A stretch of 40,864 nucleotides of DNA from Alphaproteobacteria bacterium (GCA_003241825.1 QBLX01000012.1:1-40864); one strand, 5' to 3'. Numbered from the stretch's first letter, positions 1 through 9,370 are shown. The notes: generated by a model not told the origin, from the letters alone. Numbers and translations are program-made.

Positions 1-1
1 G

Positions 2-688
2 GAAACGGCCAGCCGGGTCGCCGCAGGCGCTGTTGCCCGGCGCATTCTCGGGGACAGCGTCACGATCCGTGCCGGTGTCGTCCAGCTGGGTCCACATCGT
101 CTTGCGCCCGATCAGGTGGATTTCAGCGCCACCTACGAAAACCCGTTGTTCGCTGCATCCATGACCGTTGTCCCTGCCTGGGAAGCCTATCTGGATGGTG
201 TCCGCAAGGCAGGATCCTCGATCGGTGCCGTAGTAGCCCTCGAGATCACCGGAGCACCAGTCGGCTGGGGCAGTCCCCTGTATGGCAAGCTGGATGCCGA
301 ACTCGCGGCAGCCCTGATGTCCATCAACGCCGTCAAGGGCGTCGAGATCGGTGCAGGATTTGCCTCGGCCGAGCTAACCGGCGAAGACAATGCCGACGAG
401 ATGCGCATGGGTCCCGACGGAGAGATCGTCTACGGGTCAAACCATGCCGGCGGTATCCTTGGGGGCATTTCAACCGGCCAGACGATCACGGCACGTCTCG
501 CCTTCAAGCCGACCTCGTCGATCCTGACACCCCGCCAGACCGTCACACGAGACGGGACCGATACCGACCTGCGGACAAAGGGCAGGCATGATCCCTGTGT
601 GGCGCTTCGAGGCGTCCCGGTCGTGGAAGCCATGGCCGCATGCGTGCTCGCCGATGCCATGCTTCGACACAGGGCCCAGACGGGCTGA
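2..688 (+). CDS. aroC: Chorismate synthase, C-terminal part (5' end outside window)
   Basis: Open frame from position 2 gives [17 protein letters not shown]...; later FKPTSSI and RGRHDPCV-like motifs ([22 protein letters not shown]) typical of AroC. Confidence 0.95.
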   Translation, partial: ETASRVAAGAVARRILGDSVTIRAGVVQLGPHRLAPDQVDFSATYENPLFAASMTVVPAWEAYLDGVRKAGSSIGAVVALEITGAPVGWGSPLYGKLDAELAAALMSINAVKGVEIGAGFASAELTGEDNADEMRMGPDGEIVYGSNHAGGILGGISTGQTITARLAFKPTSSILTPRQTVTRDGTDTDLRTKGRHDPCVALRGVPVVEAMAACVLADAMLRHRAQTG

Positions 689-774
689 CCACCCCATTTC
701 GCCACCGGGACTGTTACCTATATAAGGCCTGAACCGGCGCAGCTTGCGTCTGGCCTGTATCGGGAGACCGCATC

Positions 775-1470
775 ATGATCGACGTCAGACCCTTTGCCAG
801 CCTCGGCGGCGCGGACCATGGCTGGCTGAAAGCTCGTCACCATTTCTCGTTCGCCAACTACCACGATCCTGCCCGCATGAGTTGGGGTCGCCTGCGGGTC
901 TGGAACGACGACGAGATCGCCGCAAGGTCGGGGTTTCCACCCCACCCTCACGCCGACATGGAAATCATCACCTATGTGCGGACGGGTGCCATCACGCATG
1001 AGGACTCCATGGGCAACAAGGGCCGCACAACGGCAGGCGATGTCCAGATCATGAGCGCCGGCACAGGCGTGCGGCATTCCGAGTTCAATCTGGAGGACGA
1101 AACCACGACCATTTTCCAGATCTGGATCGAAGCCGACCAGAGAGGCGTCAAGCCTGCCTGGGGGGCCAAGAGCTTTCCCAAGAGCGATCGAAGTGGCCAA
1201 TTCTCCATCCTGGCTTCCGGCGACACTGGCGATGACGCCCTGACGATCAATGCAGATGCGAGGGTTCTAGCAGCAACGCTTACAGCGGGAGACACTATCA
1301 CCTATCGGCTTGTTCACGGGCGGCGGGCATACCTCGTGCCGGCAGTTGGCAACGTCGAGGTGAACGGTGTCGCCCTGAATGCCCGTGACGGAGCCGCGAT
1401 AGCCGATGAAGCCGAGATCACCATCACGGCTCAAGCAGACGCTGAACTCGTCATGGTCGATAGCCTTTAA
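775..1470 (+). CDS. Pirin family protein
   Basis: MIDVRPFASLGGADHGWLKARHHFSFANYHDP...FPPHPHADMEIITYVRTGAITHEDSMGN...MSAGTGVRHSEFN: pirin cupin signature. Confidence 0.93.
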   Translation: MIDVRPFASLGGADHGWLKARHHFSFANYHDPARMSWGRLRVWNDDEIAARSGFPPHPHADMEIITYVRTGAITHEDSMGNKGRTTAGDVQIMSAGTGVRHSEFNLEDETTTIFQIWIEADQRGVKPAWGAKSFPKSDRSGQFSILASGDTGDDALTINADARVLAATLTAGDTITYRLVHGRRAYLVPAVGNVEVNGVALNARDGAAIADEAEITITAQADAELVMVDSL

Positions 1471-1490
1471 TCACCGCCAGGGCTCGGGGA

Positions 1491-1697
1491 ATGCTGGCAC
1501 CATGGATCGCATTCCCCGATATCGCTCGCCACTCGATCGGCTGGCGCTTGGGTGATGGTGCCGACTATCTGGATGAGTTTCACCGGATGCTTGATACCCT
1601 GTCGGCTCAGGACCGCTGTCGCTATGAGACAGATCATCCGGAACCCGGAGACTGGATCGGGTTGTACGCATTCCTGCGGGAACGTCCCTGGTCCTGA
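1491..1697 (+). CDS. Small hypothetical protein (68 aa)
   Basis: Complete ORF (MLAPWIAFPDIARHSIGWRLGDGADYLDEFHRML...) in the gap between pirin and the lipoprotein. Composition looks protein-like; no function assigned. Confidence 0.5.
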   Translation: MLAPWIAFPDIARHSIGWRLGDGADYLDEFHRMLDTLSAQDRCRYETDHPEPGDWIGLYAFLRERPWS

Positions 1698-1772
1698 AAC
1701 GGCCACTTCCGCCGTCGGTCAGGCGCTGTTCACCCTTTCAGTGGTATCGCGCACTATCGGGGAGACCAGACC

Positions 1773-2045
1773 ATGATCAGATCAATGCACCGGGCTGCAA
1801 CTGTCGCTATTCTGATTGCCAGCACCCTCATGCTTCAGGGGTGTCTCGTGGGAGCAGTCGTTGGTACCGCGGGCGCTGTTGTCGGGGGCACTGCCAAGGC
1901 GGCAGGAGCGGTGGTCGGAGCCGGCGTCGATGCCGTCACGACCTCCGATGCCGAGACCCGGGCCCGGGCCGAGCGCCAGCAACGAGACTATGAGCGTGAG
2001 CAGCGTCGATGCGAGCAACGCCAGCGTCAGGGCAAACGCTGCTGA
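1773..2045 (+). CDS. Small lipoprotein with glycine-zipper-like segment
   Basis: Signal peptide with lipobox (LMLQGC), GAVVGTAGAVVGGTAKAAGAVVGAG repeat, charged C-terminus. Confidence 0.75.
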   Translation: MIRSMHRAATVAILIASTLMLQGCLVGAVVGTAGAVVGGTAKAAGAVVGAGVDAVTTSDAETRARAERQQRDYEREQRRCEQRQRQGKRC

Positions 2046-2048
2046 GGC

Positions 2049-2414
2049 CTAGAGCGTCAGCGTGCATTTCTCGTGGATCGTCGGACGCGCCACAGTGATC
2101 CGGCACAGTCCCGGCCAGTCAGGCTGAAGCGTCTTCACAAACCAGAGACACAGGTGTTCCAGGGTGGGCAGTTCGAGGCCTGGATGGTCGTTCAGAAGAC
2201 CATGATCCAGGGTCTCCGCTGCGGCCCTCAAGGCCCGGTCAAGAGCGCCGAGATCGGCGACCCAGCCATGGCCGTCCAGCGTGGTTCCGCGAATGGTCGC
2301 CTCCACCTGGAACGAGTGGCCATGCATCCGGCGATAGGGGCTGCCGTCCGGCTCGTTGGGGAAGTGGTGGGCTGCGTCGAACGTCGCAGCCTTTGTGATC
2401 TCGAACTGGTTCAT
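2049..2414 (-). CDS. queD: 6-carboxytetrahydropterin synthase QueD
   Basis: FDAAHHFPNEP...YRRMHGHSFQVEATI...DHGLLNDHPGLELPTLEHL: 6-pyruvoyltetrahydropterin synthase/QueD motifs; adjacent to queE and queC. Confidence 0.93.
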   Translation of the reverse strand: MNQFEITKAATFDAAHHFPNEPDGSPYRRMHGHSFQVEATIRGTTLDGHGWVADLGALDRALRAAAETLDHGLLNDHPGLELPTLEHLCLWFVKTLQPDWPGLCRITVARPTIHEKCTLTL

Positions 2415-2415
2415 A

Positions 2416-3051
2416 CTAACGCACGCCAATGTATTTGTGGGTTTGAACGCTGAGCCGCCACTTCGGATGCGTCAGGCAGTATTCGAGCGCCGCTGCCGTG
2501 TTCTCAGCCTGAAGAGGCCCGTCCATGGGCTGCAGCCAGAACCGCTCGAAGTCCAGGCTCTCGAAACGGTCAGGCATGGCCGCCGTTTGCGGGAACACCA
2601 GTTTCAGCTCAGCCCCCGACGTTTGAACAACCGGCGCAGCCGCCTTTGGGCTCACGCAGATCCAGTCGACGCCTGCAGGAACCGCAAGCGTGCCGTTGGT
2701 CTCTACCGCAATGAAGAACTGGCGCGCGTGCAGGGCATCGACCAGCTCTGCATCCAGCTGCAGAAGCGGCTCTCCACCGGTGCAAACCACTAGTCGCGGA
2801 TCACCTTCCCGGCCTCGCCAGAGCCCTGCCACGTGATCCGCCAATTCGTCTGCTGTGGCGAACTTGCCGCCACCATCCCCGTCGATGCCCACGAAGTGAG
2901 TATCGCAGAATGAACAGATGGCTGTCGCCCGATCCTGCTCTCGCCCGCTCCAAAGGTTACAGCCGGAAAACCGCAGAAACACGGCGGGCCGCCCCGCCTG
3001 GCCGCCCTCGCCCTGCACCGTCAGAAAGACTTCCTTGGCCGAATAGGTCAT
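2416..3051 (-). CDS. queE: 7-carboxy-7-deazaguanine synthase QueE (radical SAM)
   Basis: [55 protein letters not shown]...[13 protein letters not shown] overlap with queC. Confidence 0.94.
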   Translation of the reverse strand: MTYSAKEVFLTVQGEGGQAGRPAVFLRFSGCNLWSGREQDRATAICSFCDTHFVGIDGDGGGKFATADELADHVAGLWRGREGDPRLVVCTGGEPLLQLDAELVDALHARQFFIAVETNGTLAVPAGVDWICVSPKAAAPVVQTSGAELKLVFPQTAAMPDRFESLDFERFWLQPMDGPLQAENTAAALEYCLTHPKWRLSVQTHKYIGVR

Positions 3052-3764
3052 GCACCGGCCCATTCTTCGTGGCCTGCCGCTCTCAGCTCGCACGCCGGGC
3101 AAACCCCGCAGCCATGCCCCCAGGAATGCAGGATGTCTCGTTCGCCGAGATAGCAGGTATGGCTCTCCTCGACGATGACTGCCACGAGCCCTGCCCCGCC
3201 GAGCTGATCAGCCAGCGACCAGGTCTGCGCCTTCGTCAACCACATCAGCGGGGTCTCGATAGGCATCGATTTTCCCAGTCCCAGGCACAGTGCCGTCTGC
3301 ATCGCATCGATCGTCTCGCGCCGGCAGTCGGGGTATCCAGAGAAATCCGTTTCGCACATGCCGCCGACGAGAACGTCGAGTGCGCGACGATCAGCCAAAG
3401 CAGAAGCGACCGTGAGAAATACAAGATTCCGCCCGGGTACAAACGTCGTCGGCAGACCCCGCGGATCGATCTCGATGGCGCGGTCTGTTGTCATTGCCGT
3501 TTGGCCGATCGCACCAAAGCCGGCCAGGTCGATCACGTGGTCTGGTCCCAGCCGGTCAGCCAGTTCCGGAAAGACTTTCAGAATGCCGGCCCTCACCCTG
3601 AGGCGGGCGGCGAGTTCAACCGAATGACGCTGACCGTAGTCGAAGCCGACGGTCTCCACCCTTAAGTACCGTTTCAGGGCCCAGGCCAGACAGGTCGCAC
3701 TGTCTTGCCCGCCGGAAAACAGGACGAGGGCACTGGCTGTAGAAGAAGGTTGAGGATCGCTCAT
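3048..3764 (-). CDS. queC: 7-cyano-7-deazaguanine synthase QueC
   Basis: [23 protein letters not shown]-loop motif, ...[28 protein letters not shown] zinc motif. Start taken at MSDPQPSS. Confidence 0.95.
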   Translation of the reverse strand: MSDPQPSSTASALVLFSGGQDSATCLAWALKRYLRVETVGFDYGQRHSVELAARLRVRAGILKVFPELADRLGPDHVIDLAGFGAIGQTAMTTDRAIEIDPRGLPTTFVPGRNLVFLTVASALADRRALDVLVGGMCETDFSGYPDCRRETIDAMQTALCLGLGKSMPIETPLMWLTKAQTWSLADQLGGAGLVAVIVEESHTCYLGERDILHSWGHGCGVCPACELRAAGHEEWAGA

Positions 3765-3968
3765 GACAAGTCTGCGGTCAGCCAACCGGGCCGCGCGCAT
3801 TGGGGTCGCTTTCGCAAAGAAGGGTGCTTTCGTGCATCCGCATACACCAGCAGACTTTCAGATGCAAAAGCTCGGCCGAAACTCAGGGTTTTAAAGAACG
3901 GTCGAGCTTAACGCTTCTGCAAATGGTTACCCGTAGTTTTTGCTTAACAGCACGGAGCTTCGGCCAGT

Positions 3969-5585
3969 ATGCCGACGATCGAGACACTGACCGAACGCGC
4001 CGATCCGGTGTCGCCAAAAACGCCTGCCAGTGCGGTGTTCTCGCGATTTCAGACTGAGCCCAATACGCTGGTGATACCGGTGGTTGAGAACGGTCGTCCG
4101 GTCGGACTGGTCGAGCGCAATGCCTTCCTGCTCAAGATCGCAGGTCCCTTTGGTCATGCCCTCTATGCCAGCCGGCCCGTCGCCAATATCATGGACGACG
4201 AGCCCGCTGTGGTCGAGGCTGGCATCGGCATCGATACATTCTGCGACATCCTGCTGAAAAGCGGGCCCGGGGCCTTGATGCGCGGGTTTATCGTCACCCG
4301 GGCTGGCCGGTACCAGGGCGTCGGCACGGCGATCACTTTGCTGAGAGCCGTCAATGACCAGCAGCGCACCCAAAACCTTGAGCTGGCTGAACAGGCCCGC
4401 GCTCTAAGCGACTCGCGGCACCAGACGCTTGCTGCCGCAAGAGCCAAGAGTCAGTTCCTGTCGATCATGAGTCATGAACTCCGGACGCCCATGAATGGTG
4501 TTCTGGCCGTAGCCGAACTCCTCCGCCGTCAACCGCTGAATGACACAGCGCAGGCCCATATCCAGACCATTGTCGACTCCTCCGAGACCCTGATCCGCAT
4601 TCTGCAGGACGCGCTTGATCTGTCCCGCGCCGAAGCTGGCGAACTGGAGCTGACCCTCGCCCCAACCCACCTGCGGGCGCTGATGGATGACATCGAGTCC
4701 CTCTGGGCACCACGGGCCTCTCAGGACGGCATCACACTGCTCGTTGGATATGACGGCGACACAGAATTGGTCGGCAACATCGATGCCACTCGCCTGAAGC
4801 AGGTCTTCAACAATCTGATCGGCAACGCGCTCAAATTTGCTCGTGACGGGATGGTCGAAGCCAGAATGAAGGCCTGGATCGACGCTGGCGAGATCCGGAT
4901 GGAGGCGCGTGTCCGCGACAACGGTCCTGGCATCGAACCCGGGCGCGTCGACGAAATTTTCGAGCCCTTTGTCCACGGTTCAGGACCAGACGGCGCGGGT
5001 CTTGGACTTTCGATCTGTCGTCATATGGTCGGCCGCATGGGTGGACGGATCTGGGCCGAGAACAATGCTGGCCACGGGGCCACTTTCGCGTTTGATATCC
5101 GAAGCCCCATTTGCGCCGCGCCTGGCGAGACCCGGGCCAGTGTGTCGACGCTCGCCGACCTGGAACTGCAATCCAGTGCCCACATTCTGATCGTCGACGA
5201 CAACGCCACCAATCGCGTCGTGGCCCAGGCGCTTTGCGAGATGTTCGGCTGCACTTCGGAAACATCCGAGGACGGTATCGAGGCCGTCCAGGCCGTCCAG
5301 GATCGCCCGTTCGATCTGATTCTCATGGACATCAAGATGCCGCGCATGGACGGCATCCAGGCGACCCTGGCCATCCGGGCTCTTGACGGGCCCGCCAGTC
5401 GCATTCCGATCGTTGCACTCACGGCCAACGCCGATCCCGACGATGCGCGGCACTATAAATCACTGGGCATGGTTGCGGTGGTCGAGAAACCGATCAAACC
5501 CGAGCGTTTGCGAATTGCCATGAACCTTGCGTTGGCAAAGAGGCCCGAGGACGAAGGTTCGAGGGCGGGTGTTCGGGCGGCCTGA
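3969..5585 (+). CDS. Hybrid sensor histidine kinase/response regulator with N-terminal CBS-pair-like domain
   Basis: Two CBS-like repeats (LVIPVVENGRPVGLVERNAFLLKIA; RPVANIMDDEPAVVEAG), HisKA SHELRTPMNG, HATPase (NNLIGNALKFA, DNGPGIEPG, GAGLGLSICRHMV), REC (ILIVDDNATNRVV, LILMDIKMPRMDG). Confidence 0.93.
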   Translation: MPTIETLTERADPVSPKTPASAVFSRFQTEPNTLVIPVVENGRPVGLVERNAFLLKIAGPFGHALYASRPVANIMDDEPAVVEAGIGIDTFCDILLKSGPGALMRGFIVTRAGRYQGVGTAITLLRAVNDQQRTQNLELAEQARALSDSRHQTLAAARAKSQFLSIMSHELRTPMNGVLAVAELLRRQPLNDTAQAHIQTIVDSSETLIRILQDALDLSRAEAGELELTLAPTHLRALMDDIESLWAPRASQDGITLLVGYDGDTELVGNIDATRLKQVFNNLIGNALKFARDGMVEARMKAWIDAGEIRMEARVRDNGPGIEPGRVDEIFEPFVHGSGPDGAGLGLSICRHMVGRMGGRIWAENNAGHGATFAFDIRSPICAAPGETRASVSTLADLELQSSAHILIVDDNATNRVVAQALCEMFGCTSETSEDGIEAVQAVQDRPFDLILMDIKMPRMDGIQATLAIRALDGPASRIPIVALTANADPDDARHYKSLGMVAVVEKPIKPERLRIAMNLALAKRPEDEGSRAGVRAA

Positions 5586-5589
5586 GGCT

Positions 5590-6621
5590 TCAGTCCGACC
5601 GGTCTGTCGTTGTGTCTTCGTCTTCTTCGTCATAGCCGACCAGACGCAGAGCCCGCGCCTTCATTCCATTGATCTCGGCCCACCGCAGGAGGCCTTCCTC
5701 GCGGCCGTGGGTGATCCAGATCTCGTCCGGTTTCAGGTCGTTGAAAGTGTCGGTAAGTTCACCCCAGTCGGCATGATCCGAGATCACCAGCGGCAATTCC
5801 ACGCCCCTCTGCCGCGCCCTGGCCTTCACCAGCATCCAGCCGGAGGCAAAGGCCGTCACGGGATCAGCGAAGCGCCGGGCCCAGCGGTCCTGGATGGCGG
5901 ATGGCGGACCGATAGCGATATCGCCACCCAGAGCGTCCTTCTTGAGCCCGGTCGCGGGAAGGATCGTGCCCAGATCAACTCCTTGATGCTCATACAGCCG
6001 GTTCAGCCGCTCGAGCGCTCCATGAACATAGATTGGACGCTCCCAACCCGCCTCGCGGAGCAGGCGGATGACCCGTTGAGCCTTGCCCAGGGCATAGGCG
6101 CCGACAAGATGCGCACGGTCAGGAAACTGCCTTAGTGACTGCACGAGACGGCCGATCTCCTCCGCGTCCGGGGGATGGGTGAAGACCGGAAGGCCGAACG
6201 TCGCCTCGGAAATGAACACATGGCACGGCACGGGCTCGAACGCGGTGCAGGTAGGATCCCGGCGGCGCTTGTAGTCGCCTGACACCACCATGGTCAGCCC
6301 CTGATGCCGGATGATGGCCTGGGCCGAGCCGAGCACATGACCTGCCGGGGCCATGCCGATCTCGACGCCATTATGGGTCGTCCAGCCCCCGTATTCGAGC
6401 GGTTGTCCAAGGTTGGTGAACCCCTGGCCATAGCGTTCTGCCATGATCGCCAGAGTCTGGGACGTCGCCAGAACCGCGTCGTGCCCGGATCGGGCATGGT
6501 CCGAATGCCCGTGAGTGATCACTGCCCTGGCCACAGGCCGCACGGGATCGATGTAGAAGTCGCCCGGCGGGCAATACAGTCCTGCCGGGGTCGGCCTCAG
6601 CAGGTCTTCAGGACGGATCAT
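5590..6621 (-). CDS. Ligase-associated DNA exonuclease (metallo-beta-lactamase fold)
   Basis: MIRPEDLLRPTPAGLYCPPGDFYIDPVRPVARAVITHGHSDHARSGHDAVLAT...GHVLGSAQ...VVSGDYK: HxHSDH motif and family-typical N-terminus. Confidence 0.88.
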   Translation of the reverse strand: MIRPEDLLRPTPAGLYCPPGDFYIDPVRPVARAVITHGHSDHARSGHDAVLATSQTLAIMAERYGQGFTNLGQPLEYGGWTTHNGVEIGMAPAGHVLGSAQAIIRHQGLTMVVSGDYKRRRDPTCTAFEPVPCHVFISEATFGLPVFTHPPDAEEIGRLVQSLRQFPDRAHLVGAYALGKAQRVIRLLREAGWERPIYVHGALERLNRLYEHQGVDLGTILPATGLKKDALGGDIAIGPPSAIQDRWARRFADPVTAFASGWMLVKARARQRGVELPLVISDHADWGELTDTFNDLKPDEIWITHGREEGLLRWAEINGMKARALRLVGYDEEDEDTTTDRSD

Positions 6622-6756
6622 ACGGAGACTATGGCGGATGTAGGCATGCGCACACAACGCGCTCGACGCCTGACGGTGGCAAAGCCATCAACGCGCAGAT
6701 ACAGCATCCCTCACCCAGTCGTATCAAACCCAGCCGACCAGTCGCCGGAACCCAAG

Positions 6757-7215
6757 ATGTCCGACCCCTTCCTCGACCAGATCATGCCGCAACTGGCGAG
6801 TGGTGCGGCACACACTCACGCGCTTGGCTTTGCGTACGAGGGCTACGAGGGCGACCGAGTGCGCATCCGCGTCCCCTGGCGTGAGGATCTGGTCGGTGAT
6901 CCGGACACAGGCGTTCTGTCCGGTGGACTGGTCACCACGGCACTGGACCATGTCGGAGGGCTCGCCATCTGGCTCGCGCTTGGCACATTCCGCCCGATCG
7001 CAACACTTGATCTGCGCGTGGACTATATGCGCGCCAGTGTCCGGGGACTCGACCTGATGACCGAAGCACGCTGCTACCGCCTGACGCGATCCGTCGGTTT
7101 CGTCAGGGCGTGGGCCTTCGAGGACCGGATCGATGATCCGATTGCCGCCGCACAGAGTGTCTACATGATTACGGACGAGGCAGCGCGCGCTGCCGGACTG
7201 GAGGCGAACGCATGA
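6757..7215 (+). CDS. PaaI-like hotdog-fold thioesterase
   Basis: Internal start MSDPFLDQIMPQ; GVLSGGLVTTALDHVGGLAIW and RPIATLDLRVDYMRAS hotdog motifs. Confidence 0.85.
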   Translation: MSDPFLDQIMPQLASGAAHTHALGFAYEGYEGDRVRIRVPWREDLVGDPDTGVLSGGLVTTALDHVGGLAIWLALGTFRPIATLDLRVDYMRASVRGLDLMTEARCYRLTRSVGFVRAWAFEDRIDDPIAAAQSVYMITDEAARAAGLEANA

Positions 7216-7604
7216 CAGATGCCTTGCTTGACCGCCTGCCCTACGCCCGATTCCTTGGCTTGCAGACTGTGATGGAAGATGAGGCCCTGACAGTGGTCAT
7301 GCCCTTTGCCGATCGCCTGATCGGCAATCCGATGCTCCCTGCCCTGCATGGCGGATCGACGGCCGCCCTCCTCGAAATGACGGCCATCGCCCAGGTGGCG
7401 CTCAGTTATCCACGGCTGCGACTGCCGCGCCCGATCAATGTGACCGTCGCTTATCTGAGGTCCGGACGACCCGTCGATGTCCATGCCCGCGCCAGCATCT
7501 CCCGCGCCGGGCGACGCGTGGCGCATGTCATGGCGGAAGCCTGGCAGGACGACAGCGGCCAGCCTATCGCCAGCCTCACCGCGCACTTTCTACTCGCTGA
7601 CTGA
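7212..7604 (+). CDS. PaaI-like hotdog-fold thioesterase (second copy)
   Basis: LPALHGGSTAALLEMTAIAQVALSY ... PINVTVAYLRSGRPVDVHARA; ATGA overlap with upstream thioesterase. Confidence 0.85.
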   Translation: MTDALLDRLPYARFLGLQTVMEDEALTVVMPFADRLIGNPMLPALHGGSTAALLEMTAIAQVALSYPRLRLPRPINVTVAYLRSGRPVDVHARASISRAGRRVAHVMAEAWQDDSGQPIASLTAHFLLAD

Positions 7605-7798
7605 ACCTAGCGGTCTGGCTTCGCGCAGGAGCGACGCATGCCCTGCGGCCCACGGGCCATGCCTGGCGGCCGAAACGCGTCGTCGCCCTCCCGATGAAAG
7701 CAACGTTCATCACCGTCGAGTATGGTAAAGAAATTCCTACCCAAGGTTATCCATTCGTGTTAAACCTTTCTTCATTATCAATCCGAGGAGGGCTTTTC

Positions 7799-8137
7799 GT
7801 GGATAGGACTGAAGTTATCGCCAGCGTCGCTGGTGACCTGCTGGCAACTGAGATGGCCGTCGACGCGGCCATCGCCCGTGCGACCACCCTGGTTCAGGCC
7901 ATGATCGGTGCACGCTCGGCCCTCAGCCTTTCTCCAGTGGCTGGCGCGGACTCGCAGACCAAGGCCATGGAAGCGATCGCGGCGCTCGCGGTCGCGCGTG
8001 AGGCAATGGTGGCCTGCCACACCGAACTGAACAAGGATCACCGTCGCCTCGGTTACGGCACCTATGCCATCGGACCGCTGAACAAGCCGGATAACCCAGA
8101 TGAGCCTTGGTGGCCGAAGCGCCAAGTCGCAGCCTGA
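7799..8137 (+). CDS. Hypothetical protein, GTG start preferred over the ORF-track ATG at 7694
   Basis: GAGGAGG Shine-Dalgarno about 8 nt before in-frame GTG at 7799; protein VDRTEVIASVAGDLLATEMAVDAAIARATTLVQAM...WWPKRQVAA. The 35 residues upstream look like untranslated leader. Confidence 0.65.
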   Translation: MDRTEVIASVAGDLLATEMAVDAAIARATTLVQAMIGARSALSLSPVAGADSQTKAMEAIAALAVAREAMVACHTELNKDHRRLGYGTYAIGPLNKPDNPDEPWWPKRQVAA

Positions 8138-8189
8138 ATTCGAAGTAATGTTTGTTTAGGTCGTTTCGACTTATCCAGACTCACGACAT

Positions 8190-8223
8190 AATAGCCCTCG
8201 TGTCATGTGACATGAGGGCTATT
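8190..8223. repeat. Near-perfect inverted repeat / hairpin, terminator-like
   Basis: AATAGCCCTCGTGTCAT | GTGACATGAGGGCTATT; mismatches are G-U compatible in RNA. Lies directly before the GTG at 8225. Confidence 0.7.
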
Positions 8224-8224
8224 T

Positions 8225-8650
8225 GTGTTCGAGACTCTTCCCAGCCAGATCGGCGCTGCCTTCGTAGTGATCGTTTGCGGCTTCGCATTCCTTAAGGGAG
8301 ACGAACCCGAGCGCTTCTGGGCCGGGGCCTATATACTTGGTTGGTTTGCATCTCTGCTGATTCAAGCCAGTGATAGTATACTCACGGCCCTGAGTTTGTT
8401 CGCTATCGATGTTGTCATGCTGCTCCTTCTCGTCGGCTTGGTTTGGAAAGCTCGGCGCACTTGGCCGGCTTGGGCAGCGGGTTGCCAACTGATCGTCGTA
8501 ATGAGCCACATCGTCGCGTTTACGGAGCTACAGTCCACGGCCGCTGCAGTCGTGGTGGTCATCAGCATGGCCGGGTACGGCGTCCTTGTCGCTCTCGCTA
8601 TAGGCACATTCTGGGCGTGGCAGGAACGCGTGGCGGCTGGTCTGGAATAG
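8225..8650 (+). CDS. Hypothetical integral membrane protein (about 4 TM segments)
   Basis: Hydrophobic stretches IGAAFVVIVCGFAFL, FWAGAYILGWFASLLIQ, LTALSLFAIDVVMLLLLVGLVW, AAAVVVVISMAGYGVLVALAIGTFW. Confidence 0.6.
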   Translation: MFETLPSQIGAAFVVIVCGFAFLKGDEPERFWAGAYILGWFASLLIQASDSILTALSLFAIDVVMLLLLVGLVWKARRTWPAWAAGCQLIVVMSHIVAFTELQSTAAAVVVVISMAGYGVLVALAIGTFWAWQERVAAGLE

Positions 8651-8710
8651 GTATAAAGTCCTAGAATACACTGCGGTGTCTTCAGGTCCACATAGCCGTC
8701 CGGGACAACC

Positions 8711-9346
8711 TTGCCCCTCTCCCATCCCAAGCTCTGGAAAGCGATCGACAATCTCGCACGACGCGAGGGTGTGTCGGGATCGGGACTGGCGATCCGGGCT
8801 GGGCTCGACGCCACAGCATTCAACCCGTCAAAACGCCTCGGTCCCGGCCAGCCGCCACGCCCCCGCTGGCCGTCAACCGAGAGCCTGACGAAGGTCCTTC
8901 GGGCTACGCAGACATCTCTGGGAGAGTTCGCCGCCCTTGCCGGAGACGCAGCTGACATTCGTCAGACCGTGCCGATTATCGGCACGGCCCAGGCTGGAAC
9001 TGAGGGCCATTTCGATGAAGCCGGCCTACCGGTCGGCGAGGCCTGGGAGGCAGTTGATCTCCTGCAAAGCCGCCAGAGCATGTTCGGTCTGCGGATCAGT
9101 GGCGACTCGATGACGCCCCTCTACCGCGAAGGGGACTGCGTCATCGTCGATCGCGATGCCGTCCATGTGCGCAAGGGTGACCGGGTCGTCGTCCGGACAT
9201 CGCACGGCGAGACCCTCGCAAAGGAGATCAGCGGACTGACCGTCCAGGCCGTGACCCTCGCGTCGATCAATCCTGCCTATGAGCCGCGCACCCTGCCCCG
9301 GCGCGATATCGCCTGGATGTGCCGCATCCTGTGGGTCACGCAGTAG
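8711..9346 (+). CDS. HTH transcriptional regulator with S24 (LexA/CI-like) peptidase domain
   Basis: N-terminal HTH-like region, then VPIIGTAQAGTEGHFDE (Ala-Gly cleavage-site-like), FGLRISGDSMTPLYREGDCVIVD (Ser), GETLAKEI (Lys). TTG start. Confidence 0.85.
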   Translation: MPLSHPKLWKAIDNLARREGVSGSGLAIRAGLDATAFNPSKRLGPGQPPRPRWPSTESLTKVLRATQTSLGEFAALAGDAADIRQTVPIIGTAQAGTEGHFDEAGLPVGEAWEAVDLLQSRQSMFGLRISGDSMTPLYREGDCVIVDRDAVHVRKGDRVVVRTSHGETLAKEISGLTVQAVTLASINPAYEPRTLPRRDIAWMCRILWVTQ

Positions 9347-9370
9347 ACCTCCAGTGATTCCAGAAACGAA

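Noticed and set aside
3900-3960. CtrA-like TTAA half-sites in the queC/kinase gap
   Set aside because: Spacing does not give TTAA-N7-TTAA; AT-rich half-sites alone are weak evidence.
3765-3968. Possible preQ1 riboswitch upstream of queC
   Set aside because: Read both strands of the leader; could not find the preQ1-I hairpin and A-rich tail consensus.
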